Assembly (NCBI GenBank): GCA_017459315.1
Contig: JAFUDD010000405.1
Location: 1-8,438 of the forward strand
Length of the DNA stretch: 8,438 nt
Direction of reading: 5' to 3'
From: Clostridia bacterium
GTDB taxonomy: Bacteria; Bacillota_A; Clostridia; Christensenellales; CAG-138
A program made the position numbers and the translations under genes. The notes under the pieces are model-generated. The model saw only the letters and a list, made by a program, of their open reading frames with translations. It was not told the DNA's origin and searched no databases. Shown here in pieces: positions 1-5,266 of the stretch; the stretch's first letter is position 1; every line of letters starts with the position of its first letter.

Positions 1-629
1 ACTTCCTTGCGGTCAAGGACGCGCTGGCAAGCGGCAAGCTCGGCAAGCTCGTGCGGCTTGAAAGCCACTACGACTACTTCAAGCCCAACGGCTGGTACGA
101 CCATCTCGGCACGCTCTACAATCTCGGTGTGCATACGACCGATCAGATCATTTCCCTGCTCGGGATGCCGGACAAAGTGCGCTACGACGTGCGCTCGATC
201 CACCATCCGGGCATCGGCGACGACTATTACGATCTCGAATTCTTCTACGGCAACTGCAAGGCGTCCGTCAATACGCAGATGTGCGTGCTGATCGACTATC
301 CGCGCTTCACGCTGCACGGCACCAATGGCAGCTTCACGCTCCCGCCGGTGATCCACAATTCCGGCAAGAAGAAGATCGTGGGCCGTCACAAGGTCAGCTT
401 TGCGCCCGCGCCGGAGGATCGTTGGGGAACGCTCGTCTACAAGAACGAAGCCGGTGAAACCGTAACCGAGAAGGTCCCCGTCGGCTGTGCCCACTATGAG
501 CGCGTCTATGACAACCTTGTAGCGGCCATTGAGCACGGCGCCGAAAAGGTCATCAAGGACGAGGAGGTTTGCAAGGTTTTGGAAATCCTCGAACAGGCCA
601 CGGAGGTTGCCAAGGCATGGAACAAGTAA
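1..629 (+). CDS. Gfo/Idh/MocA-family oxidoreductase, C-terminal part (5' end outside window)
   Basis: The reading frame is open from the left edge (first whole codon at 3) to a TAA at 627-629, leaving about 208 residues of C-terminal domain. The N-terminal Rossmann half and the EKP motif lie outside the window. The segment LGVHTTDQIISLLG matches the family motif with the active-site-region histidine (G-x-H-x-x-D), followed by the beta-sheet-rich substrate and dimerisation domain and the usual last helix (YERVYDNLVAAIEHG). Family members oxidise or reduce sugars, inositols and related polyols with NAD(P) in the cytoplasm; the substrate cannot be told from this fragment. An internal GTG at 51 could be called as a start but is only a valine in the ongoing frame. 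The gene overlaps the next one, also of this family, by 13 bases, so the two are probably co-transcribed and translationally coupled. Family assignment is firm; the substrate is unknown. Confidence 0.9.
   Translation, partial: FLAVKDALASGKLGKLVRLESHYDYFKPNGWYDHLGTLYNLGVHTTDQIISLLGMPDKVRYDVRSIHHPGIGDDYYDLEFFYGNCKASVNTQMCVLIDYPRFTLHGTNGSFTLPPVIHNSGKKKIVGRHKVSFAPAPEDRWGTLVYKNEAGETVTEKVPVGCAHYERVYDNLVAAIEHGAEKVIKDEEVCKVLEILEQATEVAKAWNK
602..606 (+). promoter_or_regulatory. ribosome binding site inside the upstream gene
   Basis: GGAGG lies 10 bases before the ATG at 617, within the last codons of the upstream oxidoreductase. It decides the start of the second gene. The longer frame reaching back to 569 has no comparable site and would add 16 residues ahead of the expected N-terminal beta strand. 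Confidence 0.75.
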
Positions 630-1603
630 GACTCGGCACCATCGGCAGCGGCGTGATCGTCCGCTCGATCCTCGATAACGTCAAACGCACCGACGGCATC
701 ACGCTTGCCGCCGTGTATTCGAGAAGCGCGGAAAAGGCAAAAAAACTGGCGTCGGACTACGGCTGCAGCGTGACCTATACCGACCTTGACGCGTTCCTTG
801 CCGACGAAACGGTGAACACCGTCTATATCGCGATCCCGAATCTGCTGCATTATGAATACGCAAAAAGGGCGCTGAATGCCGGCAAACACGTCATTTTGGA
901 AAAGCCGTTTACGACCAAGCACGCGCACGCAGCGGAGCTTGCGGCGCTCGCCAAGGAAAAGCATCTCCTTTTGGTCGAGGCTGCGCCGACCTCGTTTCTG
1001 CCGAACTTTGCGATCCTTAAAGAGCAGCTGCAAAGGATCCTGCCCGTCCGGCTTGTACTTGCCAATTACAGCCAGTATTCGAGCCGCTACGACGCCGTCC
1101 TGCGCGGCGAAAAGCCTGCGATCTTCGATCCTGCCTATGCGGGCGGCTGTCTGATGGACATTAACTTTTATAACGTGCTGCTGAACGTGCTGCTGTTCGG
1201 CGCGCCCCAAAAGGCCGTATACAGTCCGAATCTGCGCCCCGGCTATTCCGATACCTCCGGCGTTATGACGATGCAGTACAACGGATTCGTGTCCACGAAC
1301 GCGGGCGCAAAGGACACATGGGGCGTCAACAGCTTCCAGATCGAAGGCGAAAAAGGCTATATCTATATTGAAAACGGCTCGAACGGCATCAAGTCCGTCC
1401 GCGTCGTTACCAAGACGAGCGATGAAACCATTAATGAGCAGCCCGACCCGGATCGCTGGTATTACGAGGTGCAGGCGCTTACAAAGCTGTTTTTGACCGA
1501 GGATTACGACGCGATCTACGCCCGGCTCGACACCACGCTGGAAACCGTCCGCGTGATCGAGCAAGCCAGAAAAGCTGCGGGGATTTACTTTCCCGGGGAT
1601 TGA
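617..1603 (+). CDS. Gfo/Idh/MocA-family NAD(P)-dependent oxidoreductase
   Basis: The protein is 328 residues, the usual length for a Gfo/Idh/MocA dehydrogenase. Residues 4-125 form the Rossmann domain: a dinucleotide-binding loop GTIGSG (7-12), a strand ending AAVYSR (31-36), and the signature EKP at 95-97 with the expected catalytic lysine. The second domain begins near 126. GGCLMDINFYN (177-187) aligns with the G-x-L-x-D-I-G-x-Y-P element of the dihydrodiol/xylose dehydrogenase-like branch and keeps the tyrosine (185). The N in place of G and the N in place of P are departures from that element. Start ATG 617 is chosen for its GGAGG and because it begins directly at the first strand. It overlaps its upstream paralogue by 13 bases, and a terminator follows. 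The two are clearly different subfamilies (His-type versus Tyr-type motif), so this is unlikely to be a recent duplication. A role in sugar or polyol oxidation is inferred; the substrate is unknown. Confidence 0.9.
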   Translation: MEQVRLGTIGSGVIVRSILDNVKRTDGITLAAVYSRSAEKAKKLASDYGCSVTYTDLDAFLADETVNTVYIAIPNLLHYEYAKRALNAGKHVILEKPFTTKHAHAAELAALAKEKHLLLVEAAPTSFLPNFAILKEQLQRILPVRLVLANYSQYSSRYDAVLRGEKPAIFDPAYAGGCLMDINFYNVLLNVLLFGAPQKAVYSPNLRPGYSDTSGVMTMQYNGFVSTNAGAKDTWGVNSFQIEGEKGYIYIENGSNGIKSVRVVTKTSDETINEQPDPDRWYYEVQALTKLFLTEDYDAIYARLDTTLETVRVIEQARKAAGIYFPGD

Positions 1604-1622
1604 TCAAACGAATACTGTGAGA

Positions 1623-1648
1623 GCCGTCCTTAAAGGGGCGGCTTTTTT
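1623..1648 (+). terminator. intrinsic terminator of the oxidoreductase operon
   Basis: GCCGTCC (1623-1629) pairs with GGGCGGC (1636-1642), with one T-G wobble, across a short loop. Six T follow (1643-1648). It starts 20 bases after the stop codon of the second oxidoreductase. Confidence 0.85.
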
Positions 1649-1668
1649 GTGTTCCCTTAAAATAATAG

Positions 1669-1696
1669 TGGAAAATTTTCACCGTTATGCTATAAT
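1669..1696 (+). promoter_or_regulatory. SigA-type extended -10 promoter of the helicase gene
   Basis: TATAAT at 1691-1696 is a perfect -10 box, and TG at 1688-1689 makes it an extended -10. The -35 is weaker: TGGAAA at 1669-1674 with a 16-base spacer. It lies between the preceding terminator and the AAAGGAG ribosome binding site (1731-1737), so the helicase appears to have its own transcript with a leader of about 40 bases. Confidence 0.75.
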
Positions 1697-1744
1697 GAAG
1701 GCAGAAAAACGCACCGCCGCATGATCGAATAAAGGAGCATCCCC

Positions 1745-3895
1745 ATGGCAGACCCGATTCTCAATCCGTCGCAAACCGAAGCCGTCACCACGACCGAGGG
1801 CTTTGTCCGCGTGATCGCGGGCGCAGGCTCCGGCAAGACGCGCGCGCTCTCGCACCGGTTCGCGTACCTTGTCAACGACTTCGGCATCCTGCCGGGGAAC
1901 ATCCTGTGCGTGACGTTCACGAACAAGGCCGCCAACGAAATGCGCCAGCGCATCCACGCCTTAACGGGCGACAACGACACCGGCTATATCAACACGTTTC
2001 ACGGCTTTTGCGTCTCGGTTTTGCAGGAGGACAGCTTTGCGGTCGGCTATCCGAAAAGCTTTTTGGTGCTCGACAACGCCGATATCGACGAAATGCTGAA
2101 AATCATCTATGAGGAGCGCGGCCTCACGCTGCGGGACATGACGTTCAGCAATGCCCGCGATATGTTCGAAATCCAGAAGCTGTTCAAAAAGCCGGAATAC
2201 TATCTCGACCTGATTGCCCTGCCCTTGGACGATCTGCGCGAAAAATATCTGCACGCGGTTTCCACCGAGGAAATTCTGTTCTACGGCTATCTCTATCAGC
2301 AGAAAAAATGCTTTGGGCTGGACTATAACGACCTCATCAAATTCACGCTGTACATCTTCCGCGAGCATGAGGACATTCGCTTAAAATGGCAAAAGCGGCT
2401 GGAATACATCATGATCGACGAGTTTCAAGACATCGACCAGCTCCAGTATGAGCTGATGGAGGCGCTTTGCGGCTATCACAAAAACCTGTTCATCGTCGGC
2501 GATCCGGATCAGACGATCTATACGTGGCGCGGCGCAAACGTGAAATTCCTGCTCGATTTCGACAAGCGTTTCCCGAACGTGCATACCGTGCTGATGAACG
2601 AAAACTACCGCTCGACGCCGGAGATTTTAGCCGTCTGCAATTCCCTGATCGGCAAGAACAGGGATCGCATCAAAAAGGACCTCGTTTCGATGCAGCCGCA
2701 CGGCGCGTCCGTGCTGTGCCACCATGCCGTAAACGGCGAAAAGGAGGCGCTTTGGATCGCGGACGAGATCGAAAAGCTGCATACCGAGGGCGTTCCGTAC
2801 CGCGATATCGCCGTGCTCTACCGCGCGCATTACGTGACGCGGCAGGTGGAGGAGGGCTTTTTGAAGCGCAAGCTGCCGTATACGATCTATTCGGGCGTGC
2901 AGTTCTTCGCCCGCATGGAGATCAAGGACGCGCTGTGCTACCTGCGCATGCTCGCGTATAAGGACGATCTTTCGTTCCGCCGCATCGTGAATACGCCCAA
3001 AAGAAATATGGGCAAGCGCCGTATGCAGTTTTTGGAGGAATACGCCGCGGCGCATGACTGCATGCTTTACAACGCGCTGACAGAAACGCTCGACGATCCG
3101 ATCTTCAAGGGCACGGGCGCGGAAAAGTTTGTGAAGCTGATCGAACGCTTCGCCGCGACCTACGCCGCGCGGCCGGTATCGGAGGTGCTGTCCGCCATTT
3201 TAGACGAAAGCGGTTATGAGGCGGCGCTCCGCACCGAAGGCAGTCAGGAGCGATTGGACAACCTTGCCGAGCTGAAACAATCGGTCTACGAATACGAAAC
3301 GACCTGCGGCGAGGAAGCGACGGTCGAGCATTATCTTGCGCATGTCGCGCTGTTCACGAACGCCGACGGCGCGGAGCCGGGCGACAAGGTCAAGCTGATG
3401 ACCGTGCACGCCGCCAAAGGGCTTGAGTTTCCCTACGTGTTCCTGTGCGGCATGAACGAAGGGATTTTCCCCTCCCGCAAGGTGCGCACGCTCGCGGGCA
3501 TGGAGGAGGAACGGCGGCTTGCATTTGTCGCCATGACGCGCGCCGAAAAGCGGCTCTACCTTTCGGAAGCCGAAGGCCGCAACCACGACGGCAGCCCGCG
3601 CTATCCATCGCGCTTTCTGCTCGATATCGACCAAAGCCTGCTCGAATATACCGCGCCCCCGCGCGAGGGGCTGATCCGCGACGCCGCGAGCTATATCCAA
3701 AGCGCCGAACGGCTTTTGCAAAGCGGCGACGGCCCCGAAACGCTGCCGGTCGGGACGCGGATCAGGCATCATATCCTCGGCCCCGGCACGGTGATCGACA
3801 TAGACGCCGACCTTTGCGCGCACCTGATCCGGTTCGACAACCTCCCCACGCCGCGATCGATCGCGTTTCGGGTGAAGCTGGAGAAGCTGGAGTAA
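1745..3895 (+). CDS. UvrD/PcrA/Rep-type superfamily 1 DNA helicase
   Basis: An ATP-driven 3'-5' single-strand DNA translocase/helicase of 716 residues, close to the length of PcrA. All SF1A motifs are present in order: Q motif NPSQ (7-10), Walker A GAGSGKT (26-32), Ia TFTNKAANEM (57-66), Ib TFHGF (84-88), Walker B/II DEFQD (225-229), III GDPDQTIYTWRGA (252-264), IV NYRS (287-290), V VHAAKGLEFP (554-563) and VI VAMTRA (595-600). Inserted domains 1B and 2B fall between them. The tail, about 668-716 (GTRIRHHILGPGTVIDI...), resembles the Tudor-like domain at the end of PcrA/UvrD that contacts RNA polymerase. Motif II reads DEFQDID rather than the usual DEYQDTN, and motif III has GDPDQT, so it may be a PcrA paralogue; I give no symbol. 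The likely role is repair and clearing of replication or transcription conflicts. AAAGGAG precedes ATG 1745 by 7 bases. It is monocistronic and converges on the toxin-antitoxin operon. Confidence 0.95.
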   Translation: MADPILNPSQTEAVTTTEGFVRVIAGAGSGKTRALSHRFAYLVNDFGILPGNILCVTFTNKAANEMRQRIHALTGDNDTGYINTFHGFCVSVLQEDSFAVGYPKSFLVLDNADIDEMLKIIYEERGLTLRDMTFSNARDMFEIQKLFKKPEYYLDLIALPLDDLREKYLHAVSTEEILFYGYLYQQKKCFGLDYNDLIKFTLYIFREHEDIRLKWQKRLEYIMIDEFQDIDQLQYELMEALCGYHKNLFIVGDPDQTIYTWRGANVKFLLDFDKRFPNVHTVLMNENYRSTPEILAVCNSLIGKNRDRIKKDLVSMQPHGASVLCHHAVNGEKEALWIADEIEKLHTEGVPYRDIAVLYRAHYVTRQVEEGFLKRKLPYTIYSGVQFFARMEIKDALCYLRMLAYKDDLSFRRIVNTPKRNMGKRRMQFLEEYAAAHDCMLYNALTETLDDPIFKGTGAEKFVKLIERFAATYAARPVSEVLSAILDESGYEAALRTEGSQERLDNLAELKQSVYEYETTCGEEATVEHYLAHVALFTNADGAEPGDKVKLMTVHAAKGLEFPYVFLCGMNEGIFPSRKVRTLAGMEEERRLAFVAMTRAEKRLYLSEAEGRNHDGSPRYPSRFLLDIDQSLLEYTAPPREGLIRDAASYIQSAERLLQSGDGPETLPVGTRIRHHILGPGTVIDIDADLCAHLIRFDNLPTPRSIAFRVKLEKLE

Positions 3896-3900
3896 ACGAA

Positions 3901-3918
3901 AACGCCCCGCGGGGCGTT
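3901..3918. terminator. bidirectional terminator between convergent units
   Basis: A perfect 18-base palindrome (AACGCCCC/GGGGCGTT arms about a central CG) starts 6 bases after the helicase stop and ends 7 bases before the toxin stop. On the minus strand it is followed by TTTTCGTTT, so it is a good terminator for the toxin-antitoxin mRNA. On the plus strand the following tract is only moderately T-rich, so termination of the helicase transcript here is probable but weaker. Confidence 0.75.
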
Positions 3919-3925
3919 CGCTGTC

Positions 3926-4249
3926 TTATTCTTCTGTCAGGGAAGCGTCGATCCGTCTGCCGCTGTATACGACACGGAGTACCGTTACGGTGTTTTCCGT
4001 TTCGTCGATTCGGTAAAACAGAATATATCGGTCTATCGGAACGCGGTGCACATGCATCGACGCCCACGGCTCCCAATCGACCGCGCTGTACCGTTCCGGC
4101 AGGGACGCGAGCGAACGTGCCGTTTCACGAATCCGGTTGATCTGCCTTTGCGCCGCCGTCGGTGCGCCGAGCGTTTCATGGATATAGCGATAGATCGCCC
4201 GTAAATCCTCCAACGCAAGCGGTGTATACAGCACGCGAAACGTGCTCAT
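3926..4249 (-). CDS. type II toxin, RelE/ParE family
   Basis: A 107-residue basic protein of the RelE/ParE fold. The N-terminal VLYTPLALEDLRAIYRYI (6-23) is the typical first strand plus helix. It is followed by a long helix with AAQRQINRI (32-40), a loop LPERY (50-54), and the closing beta hairpin RYILFYRID (74-82) and VLRVVYSGRR (90-99), which is the family hallmark. Members either cleave mRNA at the ribosome (RelE) or block gyrase (ParE); the sequence alone does not say which. The C-terminal strand with a tyrosine before GRR is compatible with either. Its ATG overlaps the antitoxin TGA in an ATGA arrangement (4246-4249), the usual antitoxin-first order giving coupled translation. It is full length with no frameshift, so it could be active. 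No other gene lies in the operon. Confidence 0.92.
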   Translation of the reverse strand: MSTFRVLYTPLALEDLRAIYRYIHETLGAPTAAQRQINRIRETARSLASLPERYSAVDWEPWASMHVHRVPIDRYILFYRIDETENTVTVLRVVYSGRRIDASLTEE

Positions 4250-4542
4250 ATCCCAAATTCCTCCTTCAGCGCCGTATCCACCTCGTCCGCCGTCAGCGTA
4301 CCGTGCCGCAGGGAATCCACGCCCTTTTGCAGCTCCGCATCCAATTCAGCGCGCGTCATGCCGCCGACCGCCGTCGGCGCGGGCAGCTTCAGCGCAAACG
4401 GCATACCACCCTGCAAAACGATCTGACTGTACAGCATTTGAATCGCACCGGATGGCGAAATGCCGAGCCGATGCAGAATCCTCTCCGCGTTTTCCTTTAA
4501 TTCCGAATCAATCCGTGCATAAACCGCTGCGGTGGTTGCCAT
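4246..4542 (-). CDS. type II antitoxin, RelB/DinJ family
   Basis: A 98-residue antitoxin. Residues 5-55 are a ribbon-helix-helix DNA-binding domain: strand AVYARID (6-12), helix ELKENAERILHRLG (14-27), then SPSGAIQMLYSQIVLQGGMP (29-48), close to the RelB/DinJ consensus ending LQGGLPF. The acidic C-terminal part (62-98, MTRAELDAEL... to EEFGI) is the expected toxin-wrapping segment. The frame stays open upstream to 4725, but the family N-terminus MATT-x-V-x-AR-ID fits ATG 4542, with a purine-rich AAGGAAGGATGGTGAG just upstream. ATG 4554 (MVRYMATT) is a less likely alternative because GGAAGG would abut it. It binds the downstream toxin and, from the family, represses its own promoter through the inverted repeats at 4582-4607. 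Confidence 0.93.
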   Translation of the reverse strand: MATTAAVYARIDSELKENAERILHRLGISPSGAIQMLYSQIVLQGGMPFALKLPAPTAVGGMTRAELDAELQKGVDSLRHGTLTADEVDTALKEEFGI

Positions 4543-4566
4543 ATATCTCACCATCCTTCCTTTTTC

Positions 4567-4595
4567 AGGATAGCACAAATTGCTTGCATTTGCAA
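4567..4595 (-). promoter_or_regulatory. promoter of the toxin-antitoxin operon
   Basis: On the minus strand, TTGCAA (4595-4590) serves as -35 and TATCCT (4572-4567) as -10 with an exact 17-base spacer. TG two bases before the -10 gives an extended -10. The start of transcription would fall about 20 bases before the antitoxin ATG. The -35 sits inside the inverted-repeat operator. Confidence 0.7.
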
Positions 4596-4607
4596 GTATC
4601 TGCAAGC
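4582..4607. promoter_or_regulatory. inverted-repeat operator of the antitoxin promoter
   Basis: Three copies of one half-site: CTTGCA (4583-4588) faces TGCAAG (4591-4596) as a perfect palindrome with a 2-base centre. GCTTGCA (4582-4588) also pairs with a further TGCAAGC (4601-4607). The repeats cover the -35 and part of the spacer of the antitoxin promoter, so binding there would block RNA polymerase. This is where RelB/DinJ-type ribbon-helix-helix antitoxins, alone or with toxin, normally bind. That the RelB-type protein is the binder is inferred. Confidence 0.65.
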
Positions 4608-4622
4608 ATATTAAAAATATGC
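4606..4622. repeat. AT-rich perfect inverted repeat, unassigned
   Basis: GCATATT (4606-4612) and AATATGC (4616-4622) are exact reverse complements separated by AAA. It abuts the antitoxin operator but has different half-sites. It lies upstream of both divergent genes. It may be an operator or part of the sigma-gene promoter; nothing in the sequence decides. It is too AT-rich to be a terminator. Confidence 0.45.
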
Positions 4623-4685
4623 GGTCTTTCCAAAATCTTTTATGTTTCCCCGCAACCGCTTCCGCTCTTTTCTGCTCTCTATGGG

Positions 4686-4699
4686 TGTAAGCGCTTGCA
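4686..4699 (+). promoter_or_regulatory. cre-like (CcpA/LacI-family) operator upstream of the sigma gene
   Basis: TGTAAGCGCTTGCA fits 13 of 14 positions of the classical cre consensus TGWAANCGNTNWCA and is a near-perfect palindrome with the LacI-family central CG. It ends 24 bases before the sigma-factor ATG, where bound protein would overlap the promoter or block elongation, so repression is more likely than activation. It could serve another LacI-family regulator instead of CcpA. Its right half, GCTTGCA, also equals the antitoxin half-site, so cross-recognition is possible. Confidence 0.55.
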
Positions 4700-4723
4700 A
4701 AACGGAGAAAGTGGTAAAGAGCC

Positions 4724-5266
4724 ATGTCACAGGAAGACTATTTCGACAGGGTCTATGAAAAGACCTATCGCCCGCTGCTGCGGTACGCGGTCGTGCATCT
4801 AAGCGACCCGACCGACGCGGAGGACGCCCTGCAAAACGTGTATATCGACTTTTACAACCGCATCGAACGATACGGCCACCTCGATATCCTCGCGCCGAGG
4901 GCGTTCCTTCTCAAAATGCTGCGGCGCGAGATCATTAAGCACTATGCGGAGCGCGAAAAGGAACGCGCGTACCTTGTGGAGGACACCGAGACCGAAGCGC
5001 TGGCGGACAGCGTATCCTTTGAGGATCTTGCCCTCGACCGCGTGATGGCAAATCGTGTACTGGACGCCGCCAAGCGCCTGCCGCCGGAGACGTACCGCGT
5101 GTTCGTACTGTACTACGGCTTTGAGATGTCCGTCAGCGACATTGCGGATGCGCTTTCGCTCTCGCGCGAGGCCGTCAAAAGCCGCCTGTTCCGCGCCCGC
5201 AATTCCCTCCGCGCGATGCTGTCCGTCGCCGCGCCCGTTTCAAAAAGGAAAGCCAACCATGAGTGA
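4724..5266 (+). CDS. ECF-type RNA polymerase sigma factor (sigma-70 family)
   Basis: A 180-residue protein with the two-domain ECF layout. Sigma-2 spans about 7-78, with DAEDALQNVYIDFY (31-44) as the region 2.2 core-binding helix and the basic REIIKHYAEREKER (68-81) at its end. A linker with an acidic patch (about 85-102) follows. Sigma-4 spans about 110-166, with a helix-turn-helix in SVSDIADALSLSREAVKSRL (136-155). It would direct RNA polymerase to a small regulon. No sigma-3 and no long C-terminal extension are present. An in-frame stop at 4715-4717 fixes ATG 4724 as the earliest ATG. The ribosome binding site is weak (AAAGAG close by, or GGAG 16 bases away), suggesting low expression. It overlaps the following membrane-protein gene by 8 bases. 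A cre-like site lies just upstream; I could not find a convincing promoter. Confidence 0.92.
   Translation: MSQEDYFDRVYEKTYRPLLRYAVVHLSDPTDAEDALQNVYIDFYNRIERYGHLDILAPRAFLLKMLRREIIKHYAEREKERAYLVEDTETEALADSVSFEDLALDRVMANRVLDAAKRLPPETYRVFVLYYGFEMSVSDIADALSLSREAVKSRLFRARNSLRAMLSVAAPVSKRKANHE

Noticed and set aside
506..1564. A 352-codon minus-strand open frame opposite the second oxidoreductase
   Set aside because: The plus-strand protein has clear family motifs and a ribosome binding site. The antisense product has neither and no promoter.
3445..4140. A 231-codon plus-strand frame overlapping the helicase end and the toxin gene
   Set aside because: It is arginine- and proline-rich, crosses the terminator at 3901-3918 and lies out of frame with two well-supported genes.
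4584..4614. Possible plus-strand promoter for the sigma gene (TTGCAT or TTGCAA as -35 with CATATT or TATTAA as -10)
   Set aside because: No pair combines good boxes with 16-18 base spacing. The sigma gene may use a non-SigA promoter, so I did not annotate one.
4543..4725. N-terminal extension of the antitoxin frame up to 4725
   Set aside because: It would cover the promoter and operator and run into the divergent sigma gene. The family N-terminus begins at ATG 4542.
5055..5258. Longer start for the membrane protein inside the sigma gene
   Set aside because: The extra 68 residues are an arginine-rich out-of-frame reading of the sigma-4 region. ATG 5259 has a ribosome binding site and begins a sensible N-terminus.
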